This document shows positions 1 to 6,605 of a stretch of DNA of 9,738 nucleotides, in pieces. The position numbers were made by a program, and so were the translations under genes. Below the pieces are notes generated by a model, which saw only the letters and a list, made by a program, of their open reading frames with translations, had not been told where the DNA came from and searched no databases. Source of the DNA: Tannerella sp. (lineage in GTDB: Bacteria; Bacteroidota; Bacteroidia; Bacteroidales; Tannerellaceae); NCBI GenBank assembly GCA_031268395.1, contig JAIRXI010000369.1, forward strand, positions 1-9,738, written 5' to 3'. Positions within the stretch are counted from its first letter, which is position 1. The number at the start of each line of letters is the position of its first letter.

Positions 1-702
1 CTGGACGAGTTTGTGAACGCCTGCCATCCGAAATACATTTCGTATGACAACTATTCGCTCTACGGCGATACGCTGAACGAAGACCGTTTCTACGGCAATC
101 TGGAAACCACGCGCAAGAAATCCCTGCAACACGGGATACCGTTCTGGAACGTGATTCTCGGCAATACGCACTTCCATTACGCCGAACCTTCGGCCGCCAC
201 GCTTGGGATTCAGGTCTATTCGACGCTGGCATACGGCGGAAGAGGCATCGGATACTTCACGCATTACGCGCCGGAATTGGGAAATTACCGGCTTGCGCCC
301 GTCGACCAGTTCGGCTACCGGACAACAACATGGGAGCTGATGCGAAACATCAACCTGCAAATACACGCTCTCGCTCCGGTATACTGTACGCTGAAAAGCG
401 TCAATGTTTTCCATTCGAGCAAGGTGCCGAAACATGCGCATGGAATAGCATCCGCCGTGCATCTCAAATCAATCGGCGAAGGCCATTTCCTTGTCGGCGA
501 GTTTGTCGATCCGGCAGGGAAACCCTATCTGCTCGTTGTCAACAAGGATATCCGGAACTCCGTTCAACTGAAGGTGTCCTTCAAAAAGGAAGGCAAGATA
601 CTTCTTGTCAGTCCCTACGGAGGCGGAAAGGTACAGTTCGAAGGCGAACAGGACTGGCTCGCTCCGGGCGCAGGCGCACTGCTGACCGTGGAAGGAAATT
701 AA
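1..702 (+). CDS. Glycoside-hydrolase-like protein, C-terminal part (5' end outside window)
   Basis: The reading frame is open from the first base, so the gene begins upstream; the first in-frame GTG at 13 is probably not the start. About 233 residues are visible before TAA. The first ~130 residues are rich in aromatics and read like the last strands of a TIM-barrel glycosidase (segments FWNVILGNTHFHY and LAYGGRGIGYFTHYAP). They are followed by a helix like the 'N-x-x-I-x-x-L-x-P' linker of GH42/GH35-type enzymes. The last ~100 residues look like a small beta-sandwich (GHFLVGEFVD, YLLVVNKD, KILLVSPYGG). This suggests a carbohydrate-active enzyme, but I cannot assign a family or substrate, and the catalytic residues may lie upstream. 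Codon third positions are GC-rich compared with the operon to the right. It is convergent with the minus-strand operon and unlikely to be functionally linked to it. Confidence 0.6.
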   Translation: MDEFVNACHPKYISYDNYSLYGDTLNEDRFYGNLETTRKKSLQHGIPFWNVILGNTHFHYAEPSAATLGIQVYSTLAYGGRGIGYFTHYAPELGNYRLAPVDQFGYRTTTWELMRNINLQIHALAPVYCTLKSVNVFHSSKVPKHAHGIASAVHLKSIGEGHFLVGEFVDPAGKPYLLVVNKDIRNSVQLKVSFKKEGKILLVSPYGGGKVQFEGEQDWLAPGAGALLTVEGN

Positions 703-869
703 GCCTGAAACTGCGCTCCTCCTTTCTCCGGGTGTATTTCAAATGATCGTTTTTCCTGCCTGTGTCCGTCGTTGCGAAATGGCGCGGCATGTGCCAGTCA
801 ATGCGAACGCGGCGAAGCAATTTAGCGAGGCGTCTTTCCAGTTTGGCGAGGCGTCCAGCATTGTCAGCA
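703..869. other. Intergenic stretch, no supported gene
   Basis: There is no convincing gene and no clear terminator hairpin after the glycosidase stop. The only structure seen is a two-copy direct repeat of about 14 bp with one mismatch (TTTAGCGAGGCGTC at 821-834 and TTTGGCGAGGCGTC at 842-855), spaced 21 bp apart. Confidence 0.4.
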
Positions 870-1219
870 GTTATGGAGACGGCTCAAAGTCTGAATATCG
901 AACGGTTGTACCATTTCACCGAACCGTCCGCCGTCTACATGAACGTCGCCGGCGGACTTGGCATCTTCGGCAGTTTCCAGTCCGGCGCCGTCAGTCTGGA
1001 CATGCCCGTGCAGGACCGGGAATGGTGATGTGTCTGCCGGCAACGGAACCCGGCCCGCCCGAAATACCTTTCGACATCCCCTTCGCCTCCGGACAGCGCG
1101 CGGTCGACCCCGATTTCCGGTGCATTTCCAACAGCGTGGGCGACAGGCGGATTTTCGAGGCGGAAAACATCATTCCCCTCCTGCAGGAAACGGGGCTGAG
1201 GGTGCACAAAACCGTCTGA
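870..1219 (+). pseudogene. Probable decayed gene remnant with a frameshift near 1026
   Basis: From about 870 to 1028 one frame reads as protein-like (LNIERLYHFTEPSAVYMNV, then GGLGIFGSFQSGAVSLDM) with strongly GC-biased third codon positions, and ends at TGA 1026-1028. Directly afterwards, a different frame is open from about 1028 to TGA at 1217-1219 with the same codon style (IPFDIPFASGQRAVDPDF, then IFEAENIIPLLQETGLRVHK). The switch from one coding-like frame to another at a stop suggests one ancestral gene broken by an indel. No credible start or ribosome-binding site was found, and I do not recognise the family. Codon use resembles the glycosidase at the left edge, so it may be a degraded neighbour from the same locus. 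The alternative is that both frames are chance openings in GC-rich DNA. Confidence 0.35.
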
Positions 1220-1268
1220 ACCGGACATCGGAGAAATGATACGCGGCTATATTTCAGACAGTCGCACT

Positions 1269-1295
1269 GTCCGGTTCATCCCGCATGAACCGGAC
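1269..1295. repeat. Perfect 11-bp inverted repeat (5-nt loop) beside the 23-bp tandem repeats
   Basis: The arm GTCCGGTTCAT (1269-1279) is the exact reverse complement of ATGAACCGGAC (1285-1295), with loop CCCGC (1280-1284). There is no T-run on either side, so it is not a classical intrinsic terminator. A third copy of the 10-mer TGAACCGGAC occurs at 1217-1226, 69 bp before the copy at 1286-1295, which equals three lengths of the neighbouring 23-bp repeat. It may be part of the same small element as the tandem repeats. Confidence 0.7.
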
Positions 1296-1300
1296 GGCAC

Positions 1301-1438
1301 GGGGCGCGCAGACACGTTACGCCGGGGCGCGCAGACACGTTACGCCGAGGCTCGTAAACACCTTACGACGGGGCTCGTAAACATCTTACGACGGGGCTCG
1401 TAAACACCTTACGCAGGGGCGTACAAACACGCTGCGCC
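1301..1438. repeat. Six tandem copies of a 23-bp repeat
   Basis: Units start at 1301, 1324, 1347, 1370, 1393 and 1416. The first two are identical (GGGGCGCGCAGACACG, then TTACGCC). Units 3-5 follow the form GRGGCTCGTAAACAYC then TTACGMM, and unit 6 is more diverged. In units 3-5 the sequence CGTAA-(5 nt)-TTACG forms a short hairpin. The copies abut with no unique spacers, so this is not a CRISPR array. Short MITE-like elements built of 23-bp direct repeats ('BrickBuilt') are known from Porphyromonas gingivalis; membership in that family is a guess from unit length and arrangement. Weak flanking 8-bp inverted ends are present (GGCTATAT 1245-1252, ATATAGCC 1465-1472). Confidence 0.8.
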
Positions 1439-1615
1439 GGTCGGTACAGCCCCGCAGCCATCCGATATAGCCACATGAAACCCCGCCGCGATGGGAAAAA
1501 AACCGTGCCGTAAGGCTGTTCGTATCGAAAGTAGAATTGATATATCTTTAGCTCTCTACATTGAAAAAGATGATTTGTGAATCAACACAAGACGGGTGCA
1601 TTTGGGATGTTACCT
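1439..1615. other. Spacer between the tandem repeats and the operon end
   Basis: There is no gene. The stretch starts with a degenerate tail of the 23-bp repeat (GGTCGGTACAG), then passes into more AT-rich DNA that forms the 3' flank of the minus-strand operon. It holds a weak terminator candidate, listed separately. Confidence 0.4.
1564..1590 (-). terminator. Weak candidate terminator after the kinase gene
   Basis: Read on the minus strand, TTGTG (1590-1586), a 6-nt loop and CACAA (1579-1575) form a 5-bp stem. A run of five T (1568-1564) begins six bases later. It lies about 25 bp past the operon's last stop codon, the right place. The stem is short and AT-rich, so this is only a candidate. 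Confidence 0.25.
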
Positions 1616-3112
1616 TCAGCTGGACACTATTTGCACGATGAGCAGTCTTCCTCCTTCTTCTTTTGACAGAAGGATTTGTTTTCCGTCGGTCAGCGTAACG
1701 GGATGGCCAACCGGTATTTTTTTCCCTTCCGTCTTATCTTCCAAATCGGGTAACCGCTGATTGATTAAAAGCCACTGACGATTATGGAAAACGAAGTAGC
1801 CCGCCGGTTTTCGCTGTTCGTCCGTCAGTTTTTCGTTCGGAGAAATATTCCGGTTCACATGCCACGGGTAAAGATACTGGTTGTGATAGACCATCAGTCT
1901 GTAATCATCCGGCGTGAAGGAACCGGCTCGCCGGGACGAATAGAGGTTCAGAACCGGCAATGTCCCCCGGTATTCCGTACCGCAAAATGGGCATCGGGGT
2001 TTCGTCGTGTTGTCGAACACAAACCATTTGTGCCAACATTTCGGATTTTGGCAGGGCTGCATCAAATCTACCGTCTTCAATAAAGCGTCTTCCCATTCTC
2101 CTGCGGTTGGACGGAGAGCTGGATTGTGCAAACTGTTGACGAACGACCTGTCAAACATTTTTTTCAGGTAGGGGCCGCAGACGGTATACGGAATTTTAAC
2201 CGGGTCGGCCTGTGGCAACTGAGAAGGTTGCAGGTCTTTCACTTTCACCCGGTTGGAAGCGTCGGTCGGATGTTCAATAAACAATGCCTTCGAACCCATG
2301 GACAATTCTTCGTCTTTCGCCGAGTCCAAGTCGTGCACTTTCCCGCCGCGCAGCGGATGACGGTACAGCAGATACATGTAAACCATCACAGCAAGTGCAT
2401 GCTTGTCTGTAGCTATACTCGGCAGTCTCCGTGCCGGATCGTTTTTCGGCAGGAGTTTGGTGGCAATGACTTCAGGCGCAATGAAATCAGGCGTTCCCAA
2501 CACATCAGGCGGATATTTTCCCGGAACGACCAACCCGTCAATATCAATAATCGCGGCGCGTCCGGAAGTCGGATCTATCAGCACGTTCTTGTACGAAAGA
2601 TCCGAATGGGCCAGCCCGGCAGCATGCAAGCGCCTCACTGCACGGCTGATGCGAATGCATATCTGAAAATATTTAAACCAGTCGCCCTTTTCTTCCGGCG
2701 CAAGAAACTTGTTCTGATTCTTGGCGGAAGCAAACCATTTACCCTCTTTCTCTTTTCCTTTAATGCCCAGAAAATCATTGTTTATCGAGCCTGTGGAAAA
2801 GAAAAAATGCTTGGGATAAGTCGGACAGACCAGCCCTAATTTTCCCTTGTATTCCACGATTTTGGTCGGCCAGCAATACAACTCTTTCCAGTATTCTCCG
2901 CCCTGCCGGTTGAATATCCGTTCCTTATAGGTGTGCGTAATGTTCTCCAGACGGTCTTTTGCGTTAAAGTCCTGCCTGTCTCTGAAAAATGCCACTACAT
3001 ACGACTTGTCGGGACTGAAATAGACGTCCTTCATGCCGCCCGCTCCGATGATTTCATCTACAAACGCGACCGGAGAACCGTCGATTGCCGTCAATTTGAT
3101 TGTATTAGCCAT
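1616..3112 (-). CDS. Atypical Ser/Thr protein kinase with C-terminal zinc ribbon (TerY-P triad kinase)
   Basis: This 498-residue cytoplasmic protein is the last gene of the operon. Residues ~15-350 form a protein kinase fold: glycine loop GAGGMKDVY (23-31), catalytic loop HSDLSYKN (169-176; HRD becomes HSD), metal-binding IDIDG (189-193), and an APE-like FIAPEV (210-215). The beta-3 lysine of the usual VAIK is missing (VVAFF, 39-43), while K28 sits in the glycine loop, as in WNK kinases. After the kinase, CxxxxC at 354/359 and CPFCG (374-378) give a four-cysteine zinc ribbon. Residues ~398-498 are beta-rich, ending in IPVGHPVTLTDGKQILL and GGRLLIVQIV, which resembles an FHA-type beta-sandwich; that domain call is tentative. 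It starts 14 bp after the PP2C stop, so the two are almost certainly co-translated and oppose each other on shared substrates. Kinase fold call is secure; catalytic activity is likely but unproven. Confidence 0.85.
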   Translation of the reverse strand: MANTIKLTAIDGSPVAFVDEIIGAGGMKDVYFSPDKSYVVAFFRDRQDFNAKDRLENITHTYKERIFNRQGGEYWKELYCWPTKIVEYKGKLGLVCPTYPKHFFFSTGSINNDFLGIKGKEKEGKWFASAKNQNKFLAPEEKGDWFKYFQICIRISRAVRRLHAAGLAHSDLSYKNVLIDPTSGRAAIIDIDGLVVPGKYPPDVLGTPDFIAPEVIATKLLPKNDPARRLPSIATDKHALAVMVYMYLLYRHPLRGGKVHDLDSAKDEELSMGSKALFIEHPTDASNRVKVKDLQPSQLPQADPVKIPYTVCGPYLKKMFDRSFVNSLHNPALRPTAGEWEDALLKTVDLMQPCQNPKCWHKWFVFDNTTKPRCPFCGTEYRGTLPVLNLYSSRRAGSFTPDDYRLMVYHNQYLYPWHVNRNISPNEKLTDEQRKPAGYFVFHNRQWLLINQRLPDLEDKTEGKKIPVGHPVTLTDGKQILLSKEEGGRLLIVQIVSS

Positions 3113-3126
3113 GGGTCCGCCCGTTT

Positions 3127-4464
3127 TTAAAACAAGATAGCAATGGTTCGGTCGTCATGATTGCCTTTCGACCAGAAATCCAACCATTTCAGCAGTTGAC
3201 CGGCTGCTTCTTCGTTATCATCCGTAAAATCGACCCGGGCATGGTCTTCGTTATTGCCGTTGAGGTCTTCCCATAAGGCATGCCACTTTTCAATCCTGCT
3301 CAGGTTCGCGTCCGTTTCAAATTTGGGATCGGTGACGCCGTCGGTCATCAAAACCAGCGCCGTAAAATCGGGATAAATATCGAAACGCAATCTGCGGTAG
3401 ATTTCGGTGGCCTGCATGATTTCCGGCATGGTGAGGAAGCGTGTTTGTCCGGCAAATTCTCCGCCGTCGGGTTCGCCCATAATTTTCAGGAAAGGCGGTT
3501 CCGTCCGGTATACGCCAATACCTCCGTCGCCCACCCAGAATGCGCCGATAAACCACCCGAAATCGAATTTCTTGCAGATGGACAGAAGTAATGTCGTCGC
3601 ATAATCCTTCATGGGATTGCCTTTCGAAGCGGCTTCCCTTTCAATGGATTTGTAAGCCTTAAACGCCGCATTGCCAATGATGCCGTACAGAATCTTCCCC
3701 ACTTCGTTCCGGTGCTCCTGCGATTTTTCCTTTTCAAAAAGAGCAATTGTCTTTTCAAATTTATCTATCTGTTCAGGAATCAGTGTCTTGCAGATTTCTA
3801 TGACCGTTTGACAGGCTATTTGTGAGCCTCGTCTGGAGAATTTAGCCGAGCCGGCGCCGTCGGCTACTACCATCGTGTACCATTCGGTCGATTCGTCGAA
3901 ATGCAAGGCAAAATCGTCGTCGCGCGGCCTGCCTTCATGGGCATGCGAACGCCCGCGCTGGCTGGCGGCTACCATATCCTTGCGCTTTTCTTCCGTTTTG
4001 CTTAGCCCCAGAAATCGCGTCATGATTTTGGATTTGACTTTTACAAATTCCTTATCTTCATCCGGTTTGTAATATTCAATTTCCAGCGGAGTCGCGAACT
4101 TATTCCACAGCGAGCGTGGGTTGGGATTGATGATTATCGTCAGAGCCTTTTGAATCGGCGGTTTTTCTCCCGGACGATCTTTGCGTTTGCATTGCAGCGT
4201 GATTTTATGATCACCTGACCGGGAAGGGAGGCCTTTGATTTGCTTCTGCTCCGTATCATACTGTAGCCCGATAGCTTCCAGTCCTTCAAAACGGACATCT
4301 GCAACTTCCGGCAACAGCGTTTCCGCATCAAAAGAAGCGGCGTATGGACAATTCACCTTTCCGTTGGGGAAAGAAATATGGATGCTCTTTATCTGTGCCA
4401 CAAATGCCTCATCCCTGGCCTTTTCTCTGGCTTCGTCATCAGGTAATGCGGTTCCTGTTATCAT
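3127..4464 (-). CDS. PP2C-family protein phosphatase with N-terminal Ig-like domain
   Basis: 445 residues, no signal peptide or membrane segment, so cytoplasmic. Residues ~160-445 carry PP2C metal-binding motifs: RDDDF (181-185), VVADGAGS (199-206), WVGDGGIGVY (310-319), LMTDGVTD (372-379) and HDDRT (436-440). All the acidic residues expected for the two-metal centre are present, so it should dephosphorylate Ser/Thr. Residues ~40-113 (GLEAIGLQYD, then IKGLPSRSGDHKITLQCK) resemble a He_PIG-type Ig/cadherin-like domain, which is odd in a cytosolic phosphatase and probably mediates protein binding. Residues ~114-170 are a charged linker. The gene starts 18 bp after terY-3 and stops 14 bp before the kinase, giving the vWA-PP2C-kinase order of TerY-P triads. 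Its likely targets are proteins phosphorylated by that kinase (inference). Confidence 0.9.
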   Translation of the reverse strand: MITGTALPDDEAREKARDEAFVAQIKSIHISFPNGKVNCPYAASFDAETLLPEVADVRFEGLEAIGLQYDTEQKQIKGLPSRSGDHKITLQCKRKDRPGEKPPIQKALTIIINPNPRSLWNKFATPLEIEYYKPDEDKEFVKVKSKIMTRFLGLSKTEEKRKDMVAASQRGRSHAHEGRPRDDDFALHFDESTEWYTMVVADGAGSAKFSRRGSQIACQTVIEICKTLIPEQIDKFEKTIALFEKEKSQEHRNEVGKILYGIIGNAAFKAYKSIEREAASKGNPMKDYATTLLLSICKKFDFGWFIGAFWVGDGGIGVYRTEPPFLKIMGEPDGGEFAGQTRFLTMPEIMQATEIYRRLRFDIYPDFTALVLMTDGVTDPKFETDANLSRIEKWHALWEDLNGNNEDHARVDFTDDNEEAAGQLLKWLDFWSKGNHDDRTIAILF

Positions 4465-4482
4465 GATTTTCCCGTTTTATGA

Positions 4483-5535
4483 TTAGCCTCTTGTTCTGTT
4501 TACATCGAAACCAGTGGTTCCGGAACTGTATTCCGCTTGATTACCGCACCAAGGGCAGGTACTGACCTTTTCTGTCCCCACGCAATGTATTTTACCGCAG
4601 GTTTCGTCAAAGGCCAATCCGAATTGATTCCCGCAACACGGACACACAGGTCCGCCAACCAATATATCTGTGTTGATCTTCAGGTTAATCGCATCTTCGT
4701 CCGACAATTCGTAGTAGGAACTGTCTACTTTGAATGCCCCAACCAGCTGGAACCTGAGGCCGACATCTCCTCTCGCATCCATATACACGTTTTTCCGGTA
4801 TTTAATCACGTAGGGACGTTTCGTGTTTTGACATTTTGCGGCCAATACCACAAAATTGTCGTCTACCACAGGCTGATAATCCTGTTTGGACAAATCAATT
4901 TTGGTTATCGTTCGGTCATCAAACTTGGCCAGTTCAAAGCCGGTCAAATTGTTTTCGACGCTCAGACTGCTCGTTTTGATGGAATCCGTTACCCACTTGA
5001 AAAACTGTTGATAGGCGTTCGCATCTGTATTATTGAAACACAGGACATTTTCAGTCAACTCGCCGAGTATCCGGTTATCTGTGCTGTCGCCAAACGAAAT
5101 CGCCACTAAATTCGCCGTTTGCTGCCAATTCTGCTTCCATTCGGCAATGGCTGCTTTCAGGTCGCTCGGACTGTCGGTCGGAACGCCGTCCGTAAACAGG
5201 AAAACAATCGGTTTCCAGTCGCCTTTTTGTTCAAAGGTCGTCCGTACGAAATTTTTTCGCAGTTCGTACATCAAGTGCCCCAAGCCTTTACTCAGTGACG
5301 TGCCGCTGCCTACGGGAAATTTGGGTGGATAGAAACTGGTCACTTCCTGCAACGGAGCAAGGGTTTTAGGCTGACCGGCAAATACAATTACGGATATCCA
5401 CGCTGTTTCCAGCGCATAAGGGTCTGTGCGTAAATTTTTGATTATGGATGCCATCCCGTCCTGTACCTGCTCAATCGGTTCACCGACCATTGATTCGGAA
5501 ACGTCAATCAGGAAATATATTGGTAATCGTCTCAT
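4483..5535 (-). CDS. TerY-type vWA protein with C-terminal zinc-binding domain
   Basis: 350 residues. The N-terminal ~190 residues form a von Willebrand factor A domain with a complete MIDAS metal site: DVSES (11-15), T79 in VGSGTSLS, and D116 in FLFTDG. It opens with MRRLPIYFLI, nearly identical to the starts of the two other vWA proteins in this operon. A middle part (~195-290) is beta-rich and unassigned. The C-terminus is cysteine-rich (C298, C300, C301, C313, C318, and C327/C330 in CPWC), fitting the TerY_C metal-binding domain, which likely binds one or two zinc ions. Such proteins act as adaptors rather than enzymes. This is the vWA member of the triad, placed directly upstream of the phosphatase (18 bp) and probably partners with it and the kinase. 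It lies 17 bp after the AIM24 gene. Confidence 0.9.
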   Translation of the reverse strand: MRRLPIYFLIDVSESMVGEPIEQVQDGMASIIKNLRTDPYALETAWISVIVFAGQPKTLAPLQEVTSFYPPKFPVGSGTSLSKGLGHLMYELRKNFVRTTFEQKGDWKPIVFLFTDGVPTDSPSDLKAAIAEWKQNWQQTANLVAISFGDSTDNRILGELTENVLCFNNTDANAYQQFFKWVTDSIKTSSLSVENNLTGFELAKFDDRTITKIDLSKQDYQPVVDDNFVVLAAKCQNTKRPYVIKYRKNVYMDARGDVGLRFQLVGAFKVDSSYYELSDEDAINLKINTDILVGGPVCPCCGNQFGLAFDETCGKIHCVGTEKVSTCPWCGNQAEYSSGTTGFDVNRTRG

Positions 5536-5552
5536 TTCTGGTTTATTAAAAC

Positions 5553-6179
5553 TTAATAATTGACTGAATTAATGTACACTTTGGCCGGCCCCTGGATTTG
5601 ATACATGCTTATACCTTCTCCTCCGAGAAATCCTTTTCCCGAAAAGTTGGCCGAGAGTTGGCTTTGAGCGGCAGCGTCGATGCACAGAAAACTTTTTTCG
5701 TCCACAAAAACCATATCTCCGCAGGACACGTCCAGGCAGATAGCCGTTCCCATAGAATCCAGGAATACGGTTCCGCTTCCGCTTATCTTCTGCATAATCA
5801 GGCCTGTCCCACCGATAAGCGATGACAGATTCAGCGAAAAATCAATGTCCACATCCTTGGAGGATGCAACATAAAACCCTTTACGGCAGATAATTCCACT
5901 GGGAAACGCGGTCAAGTCAACCGGCAGGAGACCCATTTTGCCGGCAACCATCAGTTTCCGGCTGGCAGAGGCATTGTTGACCAATTCCACAAGAAACAGG
6001 CTTTCGCCTGAAACCGTCCGTTTCAACAGGCCGGTAAGCCCCTTGTTCACTATTTTGACCTTTTTATCTATACCACCTTCGTGATAGATAATGGCGCCTC
6101 TTCCGCAATAAAACTTTTCGCCATAGCCCAGTTCGACTTCCAGACTTTTCAAATCATACCCGATTATCTTGCAGTTCAT
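5553..6179 (-). CDS. AIM24 family protein
   Basis: 208 residues with no signal peptide or membrane segment. The repeated pattern of short beta strands and glycine turns (GEKFYCGRGAIIYHEGGI at 20-37, SGESLFLVELVN at 57-68, GTGLIMQKISGSGTVFLDS at 124-142, and QGPAKVYINS at 196-205) is typical of the AIM24/TIGR00266 family. That family's proteins fold as a beta-prism of tandem repeats and are often about 220 residues long, so this one is essentially full length. The molecular role of bacterial AIM24 proteins is not settled; the name comes from a yeast mitochondrial inner-membrane protein that affects membrane organisation. Its place in the operon, 25 bp after the small membrane-protein gene, suggests a structural or membrane-linked part of the Ter pathway. 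Confidence 0.8.
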   Translation of the reverse strand: MNCKIIGYDLKSLEVELGYGEKFYCGRGAIIYHEGGIDKKVKIVNKGLTGLLKRTVSGESLFLVELVNNASASRKLMVAGKMGLLPVDLTAFPSGIICRKGFYVASSKDVDIDFSLNLSSLIGGTGLIMQKISGSGTVFLDSMGTAICLDVSCGDMVFVDEKSFLCIDAAAQSQLSANFSGKGFLGGEGISMYQIQGPAKVYINSVNY

Positions 6180-6204
6180 TGCTTTATCGAATTAATAGAG
6201 TTGA

Positions 6205-6573
6205 TCATTTGTTTTCCTGATTAAAGTGCGCCCATGTCGTAATGGGCGGGGTATTATCCGGTGGGACCTGGATATCAAACTCCTGCATGACATCCTGCGT
6301 GATATCCTTCCCTTTGAAAGCCGTGTACAATGAGCCGACGGTATAAATCGGTCCTCCGGGTATTTCCCACCAGCCGAGGAAAAAATTCATAAGGAAATAT
6401 CGCCAGCCATACCGAAAGGCATGTTCTCCCGGACGGAGGAAATAAACGTCGGAAGTCCGGCGGAGCGTTGTTAAAACAATGGCTATGTTGTAGGTAAAGT
6501 ACACAAATCTGGCTCCCTGCTCTACTTCTCTACGGATATTTTCTACCGAAAGTTTGTCTATTCCTTTTACCAT
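6205..6573 (-). CDS. Small membrane protein of unknown function in the ter operon
   Basis: 122 residues from ATG at 6573. The frame is open upstream to 6705, but that would overlap the end of terY-2 and add a basic, low-complexity stretch, so the 6573 start is preferred; it leaves a 32-bp gap. Two hydrophobic aromatic stretches, FVYFTYNIAIVLTT (23-36) and WRYFLMNFFLGWW (57-69), suggest membrane insertion or a hairpin dipping into the membrane. Between them lies RRTSDVYFLRPGEHAF. The second is followed by a notable motif, GWWEIPGGPIYT (67-78), and the tail (about 90-122) is polar with several prolines. I do not recognise a named family. Being between terY-2 and AIM24 in a tight operon, it may be the membrane anchor for the otherwise cytosolic set of proteins. 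Confidence 0.75.
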   Translation of the reverse strand: MVKGIDKLSVENIRREVEQGARFVYFTYNIAIVLTTLRRTSDVYFLRPGEHAFRYGWRYFLMNFFLGWWEIPGGPIYTVGSLYTAFKGKDITQDVMQEFDIQVPPDNTPPITTWAHFNQENK

Positions 6574-6605
6574 TGGATTTTTATCAGATGGATACTGTTT
6601 ACGGA

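Noticed and set aside
1269..1295. Intrinsic terminator for the left-edge gene
   Set aside because: Perfect hairpin, but no T-run on either strand and more than 560 bp from the stop codon.
1301..1438. CRISPR array
   Set aside because: The 23-bp units are contiguous and themselves variable, with no spacers.
2126..2839. Plus-strand 237-codon open frame opposite the kinase
   Set aside because: Antisense shadow of a well-supported kinase gene; the translation shows no domain-like pattern.
4537..5109. Plus-strand 190-codon open frame opposite terY-3
   Set aside because: Antisense shadow of a gene with clear vWA and zinc motifs.
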